From the IMG/VR virus record IMGVR_UViG_3300032011_000033, positions 1-40,143 of that record: a stretch of DNA of 40,143 nt. One strand, 5' to 3'. The DNA is from a virus. The notes under the pieces were generated by a model, which saw only the letters and a list, made by a program, of their open reading frames with translations, ran no database searches and was not told where the DNA came from. Below, piece after piece: positions 12,548-18,027 of the stretch. The number at the start of each line of letters is the position of its first letter. Position 1 is the stretch's first letter. The position numbers and the translations under genes are program-made.

Positions 12548-12588
12548 AAAAAAATGCCCCGCCGAGCAGAGAGAGAACTCGACGGGGC
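12548..12588 (-). terminator. Rho-independent terminator of the endolysin operon
   Basis: On the minus strand GCCCCGTCGAG pairs with CTCGGCGGGGC over 11 bp (one G-T apposition), followed by A and eight T. It begins 22 nt after the last stop. Confidence 0.85.
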
Positions 12589-12609
12589 TGTTGTTATGAT
12601 GAGAAAAAT

Positions 12610-12762
12610 TTACTTTCTACGTTTCGGTTTCTGGCGATTGGTTGCGTTCGTCTTGTTGGAACCAGCTTTATTGATTAGCACTTTGCCTGCGGTCATTTCG
12701 CGTAAGTGCATACCTCTTTGGCCGCCGTTTGTGTCGTGTGTTTTTCTGTTTTCGTTCGACAT
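12610..12762 (-). CDS. Small basic protein, paralogous tail to its neighbour (50 aa)
   Basis: ATG at 12762 is preceded by AAGGA at good spacing. The product is MSNENRKTHDTNGGQRG onward, ending AGSNKTNATNRQKPKRRK. The neighbouring 78-aa protein ends AGSNKTKSTNRQKPKRRK, so the two genes share their last 18 residues apart from two changes. The basic tail suggests nucleic-acid or envelope binding; the duplication is real, the function unknown. Confidence 0.55.
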   Translation of the reverse strand: MSNENRKTHDTNGGQRGMHLREMTAGKVLINKAGSNKTNATNRQKPKRRK

Positions 12763-12765
12763 GAT

Positions 12766-13002
12766 TTATTTCCTTCGTTTTGGTTTTTGTCTATTAGTTG
12801 ATTTTGTTTTGTTCGATCCCGCTGGTCTTTCAAAAACTGTATGGACATTGCTGCGAGATCCGTCTTTACGGCCATTGGAATCTAGTCCGCTCCGTCGCAC
12901 GAGGCCGCAGCTAGCACCAGAATAAAACATTTCTTGGTAGGCTTCTTGTCCTCCTAATGGCATATGTCCGATATCGCCTATGTGCCGTTTTTCGTTTTTC
13001 AT
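12766..13002 (-). CDS. Small basic protein next to the endolysin (78 aa)
   Basis: Seventy-eight residues, MKNEKRHIGDIGHMPL onward. It overlaps the endolysin gene by 4 nt and ends in the same basic tail (AGSNKT..TNRQKPKRRK) as the next gene, 3 nt downstream. The middle has an Arg/Ser-rich stretch. The gene order (endolysin, then this) invites a lysis-accessory role, but there is no membrane span, so it is not a holin. Confidence 0.55.
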   Translation of the reverse strand: MKNEKRHIGDIGHMPLGGQEAYQEMFYSGASCGLVRRSGLDSNGRKDGSRSNVHTVFERPAGSNKTKSTNRQKPKRRK

Positions 13003-13511
13003 AGTTTGTAAAATGCGTGTTGGCCTATAACCTTGACAGGCTTTTGACCTTTAGCCCAGTAAGGTAGCTTTTTCATCCAAGTCGCGTGGTAGTGATTAGC
13101 ATAGCCAACGTAGTCACGACTTAAAAGTTTGATGTTTTTAGCCAATGCCAGCGCATACTTTGCTTGCGGGACTTTTAACAAATGCTCAAGGTCTTTTAAT
13201 CTTTTGCCGTTCCAACAACTAAACTGCCATTTTTTAAGGCATACCTCTGTGGGCGTTTGTTTTCTTTCAAATGCTCGTTGAGCAATGACAGCACCCACCG
13301 CGTACATTCCGCTTTGTTTTTCACCTCTGGCCTCTGCAAGTATAGTGATAGCAATGATTTTTGTTTCACGGGTAAGTTTTGCATTTGTGTGAGTGTGTGC
13401 GCTAACTGTCTCAAGAGCCAAAGCCATTAGGGCTGCCGTCCAGACCAACCGCCACCATGCGTTGAGTTCGTTTAGACCGAGATCGTTGATTAACCATTTT
13501 ATTTTTTTCAT
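12999..13511 (-). CDS. SleB-type cell-wall hydrolase, membrane-anchored endolysin
   Basis: A 170-residue protein of the SleB / Hydrolase_2 family. The N-terminal hydrophobic segment (about 19-36, WWRLVWTAALMALALETV) would be a signal-anchor. AEARGE (59-64) carries the presumed catalytic Glu60, followed by YAVGAVIAQRA, the family's EVC..WQFSCWN region, HYHATW, and IGQHAFYKL at the end. SleB enzymes are lytic transglycosylases acting on peptidoglycan; here the role would be host lysis. The anchor suggests release by membrane depolarisation, as in SAR endolysins, with no holin visible next to it. It is second in a four-gene minus operon started at 13755-13782. Confidence 0.85.
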   Translation of the reverse strand: MKKIKWLINDLGLNELNAWWRLVWTAALMALALETVSAHTHTNAKLTRETKIIAITILAEARGEKQSGMYAVGAVIAQRAFERKQTPTEVCLKKWQFSCWNGKRLKDLEHLLKVPQAKYALALAKNIKLLSRDYVGYANHYHATWMKKLPYWAKGQKPVKVIGQHAFYKL

Positions 13512-13744
13512 GCTTCGTCTTGTAAGTCAAATCCTAGGGGTGAAGCGAATCCGTCTTGAAACATTGGCTTGTTTAAGCCTTTGCGTAGATTCTGAAGAAT
13601 TAACCTTTGTGAGTTAACCATCTCTTTTAACTCTTGGATATCCCCATTGCTTTCGCTAATGAACTTCAATGTACCCTCGACTCCGGCCATATCTAAACGG
13701 GTTAAGTCGATTACCTCTGCTGCTTTCTTTCTTCTATCCCTCAT
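13508..13744 (-). CDS. Small helical protein, first gene of the endolysin operon (78 aa)
   Basis: Starts GTTATGAGGGAT (MRDRRKKAAEVIDLTRL), ten bases after its promoter. The middle (SNGDIQELKEMVNSQRLILQ) is a charged coiled-coil-like helix. It overlaps the endolysin start by 4 nt, so the two are coupled. No membrane segment and no recognised family. Confidence 0.65.
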   Translation of the reverse strand: MRDRRKKAAEVIDLTRLDMAGVEGTLKFISESNGDIQELKEMVNSQRLILQNLRKGLNKPMFQDGFASPLGFDLQDEA

Positions 13745-13754
13745 AACGGAAATT

Positions 13755-13782
13755 AGTATATCAGAATTTTTAGATTTGTCAA
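13755..13782 (-). promoter_or_regulatory. Sigma70-like leaderless promoter of the endolysin operon
   Basis: On the minus strand: TTGACA (13782-13777), 16 nt, TATACT (13760-13755), ten bases ending TCCGTT, then ATG (13744). The endolysin is therefore in the sigma70-type class, not the GTGTA class. Confidence 0.85.
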
Positions 13783-13783
13783 C

Positions 13784-14071
13784 TTAAAAAGTCACTTTAT
13801 TTGCCATTTTATCGAAACACTTCTCGAGCCATTGGCCTAATCTAGTCAAACCTTTCTCGACTGTATTAGAATCGTCGAAGCGTTCAATTGTTGGCTGCGT
13901 TGGCTCGTCATCAAAGAGGCAGTGATCAAACCGCGCTCTTTCCATTACCTTAGTGAAATTCGGCTCTGGCCTTGTTTCTTCTAGAACTCTTTCTCCGCGC
14001 TTGGCGATTATATGCCAATTATTATTTTTATCTTCGCGAACGATTACGGTTTTTATTAAATGGTCTCTCAT
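13784..14071 (-). CDS. Hypothetical protein (95 aa)
   Basis: The start is the ATG at 14071 (GTTATGAGAGACC, MRDHLIKTVIVRED), ten bases after TATAAT. The longer frame back to 14119 runs through the promoter and is rejected. Strands at the N-terminus (IKTVIVRED, NWHIIAKRGERVLEET), then a helical C-terminus (LGQWLEKCFDKMANKV). No family recognised. Confidence 0.6.
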   Translation of the reverse strand: MRDHLIKTVIVREDKNNNWHIIAKRGERVLEETRPEPNFTKVMERARFDHCLFDDEPTQPTIERFDDSNTVEKGLTRLGQWLEKCFDKMANKVTF

Positions 14072-14081
14072 AACAGGAATA

Positions 14082-14109
14082 ATTATATCAGATTTTAACT
14101 GAAGGTCAA
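14082..14109 (-). promoter_or_regulatory. Sigma70-like leaderless promoter
   Basis: On the minus strand: TTGACC (14109-14104), 16 nt, TATAAT (14087-14082), ten bases ending CCTGTT, then ATGAGAGA. Confidence 0.85.
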
Positions 14110-14119
14110 GCTCAATCAC

Positions 14120-14332
14120 CTAGGCCGCGGCCATGTTGGTGATCCTATCCCAGCGGAATCGTTTCCACATTCCACTCTCAACGCACTTGGCGGTGATGCC
14201 AGCACAGTTGTCCTTTTCTTCGCTGTTAGCGAACTGTTCCTCGACCTCGACGACATAAGCGTGGAGATCCCCTTCTAGATTCCGATGCCCTTCGTGGACA
14301 TCTGGCCGATAAGTAATTACAAACTTTCTCAT
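14120..14332 (-). CDS. Hypothetical protein (70 aa)
   Basis: Seventy residues, MRKFVITYRPDVHEGHRN onward, with an acidic middle (YVVEVEEQFANSEEKD) and two Cys. The mix of strands and one helix suggests a small alpha/beta domain. The leaderless start is ten bases after a perfect promoter. No family recognised. Confidence 0.6.
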   Translation of the reverse strand: MRKFVITYRPDVHEGHRNLEGDLHAYVVEVEEQFANSEEKDNCAGITAKCVESGMWKRFRWDRITNMAAA

Positions 14333-14342
14333 AACAAAAAAT

Positions 14343-14371
14343 ATTATAGGTTATTTATTTAACGAAGTCAA
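14343..14371 (-). promoter_or_regulatory. Sigma70-like leaderless promoter
   Basis: On the minus strand: TTGACT (14371-14366), 17 nt, TATAAT (14348-14343), ten bases ending TTTGTT, then ATG (14332). Confidence 0.9.
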
Positions 14372-14378
14372 CACCTTT

Positions 14379-14603
14379 TTACAGGCTGTCGACCATTTCC
14401 TCTACCACGTATTCGTGCCATGCGTCCACCGTGTGCTGTACAGTGTATTTATCCACAAAGCATTCGCGAACTATTTCGCTTTCCTTGTCGGCGTTGATAT
14501 CGCCGAAACCTAGTTCCCAGTATTCGCATTTCGCTGCGACCTCGTTGAAGAACTCTTTCCACTGGTTTGTCAGGATGTCTGACTCGTATTTCATCTCTCT
14601 CAT
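14379..14603 (-). CDS. Small acidic protein (74 aa)
   Basis: Starts ATGAGAGAGATG (MREMKYESDILTNQW), eight bases after TATAAT. Entirely acidic and helical (EFFNEVAAKCEYWELG, AWHEYVVEEMVDSL). It is one of a run of single-gene minus units here, each with a promoter of its own. Function unknown. Confidence 0.6.
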   Translation of the reverse strand: MREMKYESDILTNQWKEFFNEVAAKCEYWELGFGDINADKESEIVRECFVDKYTVQHTVDAWHEYVVEEMVDSL

Positions 14604-14611
14604 CTGAAAAA

Positions 14612-14639
14612 ATTATAGCAAAACCACAGAAAATTACAA
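14612..14639 (-). promoter_or_regulatory. Sigma70-like leaderless promoter
   Basis: On the minus strand: TTGTAA (14639-14634), 16 nt, TATAAT (14617-14612), eight bases, then ATGAGAGA (14603). Confidence 0.7.
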
Positions 14640-14727
14640 GCCTAAAGTGTGAGTTTTTTCATTTTTTTTATTTTTATTTTTTATGAGAGTTGGCACGAGA
14701 CCTGCACAGAAAACAGCCTTTCAGAAA

Positions 14728-14808
14728 CGTAACCTACTGAGTATCAACGACTTACGCCTTCGGCGCCCTCCCCCGCGGCCCTAAGTGCCTGATAGTCAAT
14801 GACTTACG
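14728..14808. repeat. 81-bp bipartite intergenic element, copy 6
   Basis: 29-mers at 14728-14756 and 14780-14808 flank a 23-bp GC-rich core. TTGGCACGA at 14690-14698 is 38 nt upstream. It stands between diverging units (minus 14603, plus promoter 14856-14884). Confidence 0.9.
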
Positions 14809-14855
14809 ACATAGAATAATAAAAAAACTTTTTTAAGAAAAAAACATTTTTACGC

Positions 14856-14884
14856 TTGACTTTGGCGGCTGGATGAGGTACAAT
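14856..14884 (+). promoter_or_regulatory. Sigma70-like promoter without an adjacent gene
   Basis: TTGACT (14856-14861), 17 nt, TACAAT (14879-14884). The nearest start codon at a usable distance encodes only six residues, so it may drive a small RNA or serve as a second promoter for the 15017 gene. Confidence 0.6.
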
Positions 14885-14890
14885 GGTAGT

Positions 14891-14968
14891 AAGGCTTGGA
14901 ATTTTAAGTAGCAAGGCTTATGCCATGGAGTAAATTTTAAGAATATAAAAAAAAATATTTTTTTTGCA
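14891..14968 (+). ncRNA. Possible small RNA (~80 nt)
   Basis: Between the promoter at 14856-14884 and the next promoter at 14977. The segment has two imperfect direct copies, AAGGCTT...ATTTTAAG, and ends in AATAT-A8-ATATTTTTTTT, a weak hairpin with a T run. No ORF longer than 16 codons. Weak evidence. Confidence 0.25.
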
Positions 14969-14976
14969 TTTAGGGG

Positions 14977-15006
14977 TTGCAATCTTATCAGTTTTTAGGG
15001 TAGTAT
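14977..15006 (+). promoter_or_regulatory. Sigma70-like leaderless promoter
   Basis: TTGCAA (14977-14982), 18 nt, TAGTAT (15001-15006), ten bases ending TTCGTT, then ATGAGAAA (15017). Confidence 0.7.
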
Positions 15007-15016
15007 CATCTTCGTT

Positions 15017-15268
15017 ATGAGAAAGAAAAGCAGGAAAGGAAAAAAACGGAACATACCGCTTGCACAACGAGCAAGGGAGCAGAGTAGGCAGATTAAGGGA
15101 GCCCTCCGCAGCACCTTCATTAATCACGCTATCGAGGAAAGAAAGATGCCTTCATCAAGCGCAAGAATGCGTGTAGCAAGGAGTTTAGGGATCAATCCCG
15201 CTGATCCCCTTAATGCCGACAACCAAGGCTGTGTCGAAAAAATTCATAAAAATTATTTTTATGATTGA
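15017..15268 (+). CDS. Small basic protein (83 aa)
   Basis: Eighty-three residues, MRKKSRKGKKRNIPLAQRAR onward. The first 40 are strongly basic and the rest is a helical region (SARMRVARSLGINPADPL). The stop TGA is inside the -35 box of the next promoter (15265-15270), so the two units abut. It is likely a nucleic-acid-binding accessory protein; family unknown. Confidence 0.6.
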   Translation: MRKKSRKGKKRNIPLAQRAREQSRQIKGALRSTFINHAIEERKMPSSSARMRVARSLGINPADPLNADNQGCVEKIHKNYFYD

Positions 15269-15293
15269 CGTTTTAATCCAATTCAAGTAAGTT
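15265..15293 (+). promoter_or_regulatory. Sigma70-like promoter with a short leader
   Basis: TTGACG (15265-15270), 17 nt, TAAGTT (15288-15293), a poor -10. The ATG is 24 nt further (15318), after AAAGGAAG, so this unit is an exception to the leaderless rule although GTT still precedes its ATG. Confidence 0.45.
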
Positions 15294-15317
15294 AAAGGAA
15301 GCGAAAGCAACATTGTT

Positions 15318-16373
15318 ATGAGTAGATCAGCACAAACGAAGAAGTTCCTACGGGAAGCCAACAAGCGCGTAGTTCGCGCCAGCATCAACCAGCAAGTGGC
15401 CCAGTTCATGGTCAAGGTTAAACCTACTGCCGTGCGCACGGTGAGCTTGGCTGGTATCACCAACTCATTTGAGGAAACGCCCGTACATTCAGCAAAGGCG
15501 GCTCGCACCAACCGAGTGCTTAACATTGTGGTCGAGCATGACCGCAAAGTGTTCAATGATTCACCCGTGCCAGTAGGCGACAGAAGCGGAGTGAAGCGTC
15601 AAGGGGAGTTCGTTGCGGATTCCAGAGACATTAACGGCGTAACAGTGCAGACTGATTACGTCCTAGGTGATGTCAATGAGCTAATGTGCAACAAGTACGC
15701 CAAGATGCCCATTGGCCCCAAACTCAAGGAAACAGGGCGAGGCGGGGAATTCGATGCCGATTTCGTATGGCTCGATTTCTGTGGATCACCAACAGCCAAG
15801 GTTAGGGAAGCGGTGCAAGTGTTCACTCGTACCTTAAACGGGTCAGGCTTGATTTACTTCACCTTCGACGCTAATTGGCGACAGAAGATGAGGCAGTACT
15901 TCACTAAAGCTGCGATGAGTGATGCGGTAAGCAAGACCGAGCAGACCATCAAGGACTTCCGGCGAATACTACGCAAGGCTAGGCTAAAAAACGTCCAGTT
16001 AGTTAGCCAGCACACCTATTATGGTTCAGGCGCACCTATGATGACTTTTGGCTTTTCTTTTCAGACTTTAGCCACTACTTACGGAAAGTTGGCTGACATT
16101 ACGCCAGCCATTAGCACGGACTACGTCAAGAAGACCGAAGCTAACAGCATAAGCCGAGTAGTCAAGAGGGCTGCGAAGTTGAGTGAGGAGGACAGTAGGT
16201 ATCTGGAGGAGGTTGCTTACGGTTGGTCTACTGACGCTGATCGTACTGCGTACTTGATGGAGGATCGACCTGACCTAATAGGTGCGATGCCTGTCAAGAA
16301 GGATGGCGGCATTAACTGGGCTGGCCGATTGGCTAGGGCTACCAGAGCAGCCAAGAAGGGAGGCAGGTTATGA
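15318..16373 (+). CDS. Putative SAM-dependent methyltransferase-like protein (351 aa)
   Basis: A 351-residue protein with a basic N-terminus. Residues about 145-185 read DADFVWLDFCGSP, then a helix, then LNGSGLIYFTFDANW. That strand-Asp-x-Cys-Gly-helix-strand order is what the motif IV region of Rossmann-fold methyltransferases looks like, and phage proteins annotated as putative methyltransferases have similar segments. I see no clear GxGxG motif I, so this is tentative and substrate is unknown. A long helical middle (KTEQTIKDFRRILRKARLKN) and a basic end (RAAKKGGRL) follow. It overlaps the next gene by ATGA. Confidence 0.4.
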   Translation: MSRSAQTKKFLREANKRVVRASINQQVAQFMVKVKPTAVRTVSLAGITNSFEETPVHSAKAARTNRVLNIVVEHDRKVFNDSPVPVGDRSGVKRQGEFVADSRDINGVTVQTDYVLGDVNELMCNKYAKMPIGPKLKETGRGGEFDADFVWLDFCGSPTAKVREAVQVFTRTLNGSGLIYFTFDANWRQKMRQYFTKAAMSDAVSKTEQTIKDFRRILRKARLKNVQLVSQHTYYGSGAPMMTFGFSFQTLATTYGKLADITPAISTDYVKKTEANSISRVVKRAAKLSEEDSRYLEEVAYGWSTDADRTAYLMEDRPDLIGAMPVKKDGGINWAGRLARATRAAKKGGRL

Positions 16374-16534
16374 AGTATCAAAAACTAAGCAAGGCAGCCA
16401 AGCGTGCAATGAAGGGGGGATCAATCCCCCCAGTGCGCGGGAAGGTTAAACACTGGAAGCCTAAGCTTCGTCATGGTAACAGCTACGTAGGGCCAGCTAT
16501 TCCGAGCGGTTTACGCAAGGATGGATCATGGTAA
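16370..16534 (+). CDS. Small basic protein (54 aa)
   Basis: Fifty-four residues, MKYQKLSKAAKRAMKGG onward, ending GLRKDGSW. Very basic and Gly/Pro-rich. It starts on the ATGA overlap with the upstream gene, so it is coupled. No recognised family. Confidence 0.55.
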   Translation: MKYQKLSKAAKRAMKGGSIPPVRGKVKHWKPKLRHGNSYVGPAIPSGLRKDGSW

Positions 16535-16552
16535 AAAAGTTTGAGTTAGGGC

Positions 16553-16581
16553 TTGCAATCAACTGAGATTTAAGGCATACT
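16553..16581 (+). promoter_or_regulatory. Sigma70-like leaderless promoter
   Basis: TTGCAA (16553-16558), 17 nt, CATACT (16576-16581), ten bases ending TCCAGTT, then ATGAGAGAT (16592). Confidence 0.8.
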
Positions 16582-16591
16582 ATTTCCAGTT

Positions 16592-16744
16592 ATGAGAGAT
16601 AAGAACATCAAGACGGTTAAGGTCATGGGGCCTTGGGTCAATGGAGTACGGACAGTCAAGGAGATCAGTCTGGACGAATGGAACGGTTACACACCACTGA
16701 ATGCACTGGCTAACGCTAGAATAAAAGCCAATAAAAAGGGTTGA
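16592..16744 (+). CDS. Small protein (50 aa)
   Basis: ATGAGAGAT opens MRDKNIKTVKVMGPWVNGVR. A strand-rich first half is followed by SLDEWNGYTPLNALANARIKA. Its TGA stop (16742-16744) lies within TTGACA, the -35 box of the next promoter. Short, but promoter, start context and tight packing all support it. Function unknown. Confidence 0.6.
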   Translation: MRDKNIKTVKVMGPWVNGVRTVKEISLDEWNGYTPLNALANARIKANKKG

Positions 16745-16769
16745 CACCAACCGATTAAACTGATACTAT
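16741..16769 (+). promoter_or_regulatory. Sigma70-like leaderless promoter
   Basis: TTGACA (16741-16746), 17 nt, TACTAT (16764-16769), ten bases ending CAAGTT, then ATGAGAGA (16780). Confidence 0.8.
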
Positions 16770-16779
16770 TAACCAAGTT

Positions 16780-17007
16780 ATGAGAGAAACAACACAAGCA
16801 CACATCAGAGAGCAGGGCGGCGAGATCGCGAGCATTCGCGGAGCGTTGCAAGTATTGGCAGCCGATACCTTTGTAAGCAAGGAAGCTATCCAAGAGCGGA
16901 TCGCTATTGCCGAGAAGAAGCTGACCGAGATCCAGAACAAACTCACCGAGATTGAATTCAGCGAGTCACTTGAGTGGCTCGAGGACAAGGCGGGGATCGA
17001 TGCTTGA
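16780..17007 (+). CDS. Small coiled-coil protein (75 aa)
   Basis: Opens MRETTQAHIREQGGE. Residues 35-70 (KEAIQERIAIAEKKLTEIQN, then KLTEIEFSESLEWLED) form a strong heptad-pattern coiled coil. Acidic overall. It overlaps the next gene by 8 nt. Function unknown; a dimeric adaptor would fit. Confidence 0.6.
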   Translation: MRETTQAHIREQGGEIASIRGALQVLAADTFVSKEAIQERIAIAEKKLTEIQNKLTEIEFSESLEWLEDKAGIDA

Positions 17008-17125
17008 TGTCGATCACAAGGGTAGGTTTAGTGGAGATTGTCCAGTCATCCTATCACTCCAGCAAGAGATTAAACGTCAGAAAAAAAAGGTAAGAAAGTT
17101 AAAGAAAAAGCTTGCAAAGTTATGA
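17000..17125 (+). CDS. Small basic protein (41 aa)
   Basis: ATG at 17000 overlaps the coiled-coil gene by 8 nt. The product MLDVDHKGRFSGDCP onward ends in a very basic helix (QEIKRQKKKVRKLKKKLAKL). The -35 box of the next promoter lies within its last codons. Charge opposite to its coupled, acidic neighbour suggests the two may bind each other; that is inference. Confidence 0.45.
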   Translation: MLDVDHKGRFSGDCPVILSLQQEIKRQKKKVRKLKKKLAKL

Positions 17126-17140
17126 GTCTTTAGCTATACT
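17112..17140 (+). promoter_or_regulatory. Sigma70-like leaderless promoter
   Basis: TTGCAA (17112-17117), 17 nt, TATACT (17135-17140), ten bases ending CCCAGTT, then ATGAGAGAT (17151). Confidence 0.88.
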
Positions 17141-17150
17141 ATTCCCAGTT

Positions 17151-17426
17151 ATGAGAGATACAACAGAATACATAAACTTCTTAAACGTCACATTCAAGGT
17201 GGAGCGCAACCCGAACTACACGGGCAACCACTACCTCGCAAGCGTCAACAGCGTACTTGGTAACACCTACCCGCTAGGCACAACCGAGCAGGAGATGATC
17301 GACCAGTACCACGCGGAAGCGGTTAACAGCACAACGACCAACGGCGACATTCACCGAGTTGTTGAGATTGAAAAGTGTTTTGAAGACAGGACACCAAAGG
17401 GCAGATTCCACAAAGACAACTACTAA
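17151..17426 (+). CDS. Hypothetical protein (91 aa)
   Basis: The start is ATG 17151 (MRDTTEYINFLNVTFKVERN); the longer frame from 17112 begins inside the promoter. The first half is strand-like (FLNVTFKVERNPNYTGN), the rest helical and acidic. No recognised family. The next gene starts 1 nt after the stop. Confidence 0.6.
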   Translation: MRDTTEYINFLNVTFKVERNPNYTGNHYLASVNSVLGNTYPLGTTEQEMIDQYHAEAVNSTTTNGDIHRVVEIEKCFEDRTPKGRFHKDNY

Positions 17427-17427
17427 A

Positions 17428-17757
17428 ATGAGATTTCACGCAATGACAGATAACACAGCCAACCACCTGCAGGGAGCTAACAATTTCCCCTATGGCGCAC
17501 CGCCCAAGCTAGAGGATGATGATATTCCTATGAGCTGGGATGGTGACATTGGATGGGCTGACGTGCCAAAGGAGTTTATCATACTCGGCGACAATGTTTC
17601 AGTAGGGTTGAGCGACCAAGTGTTTATCGCTGAGGATGTCGCCAAGTGTTTTTGCTGCGGCGGTTGGTTCCCATTGGAGAGCTGCGTAGTGAACCACGAC
17701 GAGGAACACAAGGCCGTGCCAGTGTGCGAGACCTGTGCGGATGGGAGGGTTGGCTAG
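17428..17757 (+). CDS. Zinc-ribbon protein (109 aa)
   Basis: Start at ATG 17428 (MRFHAMTDNTANH). The N-terminal 60 residues are acidic. The C-terminal half contains CFCCGGWFPLESC and VPVCETC, four to six Cys arranged as C-x-x-C pairs, which read as a zinc ribbon of the kind used for nucleic acid or protein binding. Co-transcribed with the 17151 gene. No enzyme motif. Confidence 0.6.
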   Translation: MRFHAMTDNTANHLQGANNFPYGAPPKLEDDDIPMSWDGDIGWADVPKEFIILGDNVSVGLSDQVFIAEDVAKCFCCGGWFPLESCVVNHDEEHKAVPVCETCADGRVG

Positions 17758-17762
17758 CCCAG

Positions 17763-17868
17763 CCCTCTGAGTCCCCTACCCTCTGAGTCCCCACCCACCT
17801 CCAACCTCCTGAGTCCTTCCCTGTGCCTCTTCCCTCAACTAGGGAAAGCCCCCCTTTTCTAAAAGGGA
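17763..17868. repeat. C-rich intergenic segment with CTGAGTCC repeats and a hairpin
   Basis: CTCTGAGTCCCC occurs twice and CTCCTGAGTCCTT once within about 55 nt. CCCTTTT-CT-AAAAGGG (7-bp perfect stem) follows near 17853-17868 without a T run. The pyrimidine bias on this strand stands out from the AT-rich surroundings. It ends the 17151-17757 unit. Confidence 0.5.
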
Positions 17869-17988
17869 AATCCTGTTTCAGAGTCAGAGCGAGCGGGGGG
17901 TGTTAAATTTCATTTTCCACGAGCCTTTTTTTCCTATATTTTCAAAAATACCGTGAACGTCTATCCAAGTATATTTTTCAAAAATACT

Positions 17989-18017
17989 TTTAGAATAATC
18001 GGCGCTAGAACTATACA
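17989..18017 (+). promoter_or_regulatory. Possible leaderless promoter
   Basis: TTTAGA (17989-17994), 17 nt, TATACA (18012-18017), then ten bases before the ATG at 18028. The -35 is weak, but spacing follows the rule for this genome. Confidence 0.5.
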
Positions 18018-18027
18018 ATGCTTCATA

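Noticed and set aside
12460-12925. Plus-strand hydrophobic frames of 72 and 137 codons
   Set aside because: They are antisense to two Lys/Arg-rich small genes and to a terminator and 81-bp element; composition is that of a shadow.
5364-14808. A CRISPR array or integron attC sites as explanation of the 81-bp elements
   Set aside because: The copies are kilobases apart rather than tandem, there are no spacers or Cas genes, the attC core (GTTRRRY) is missing, and genes between copies vary in number and strand.
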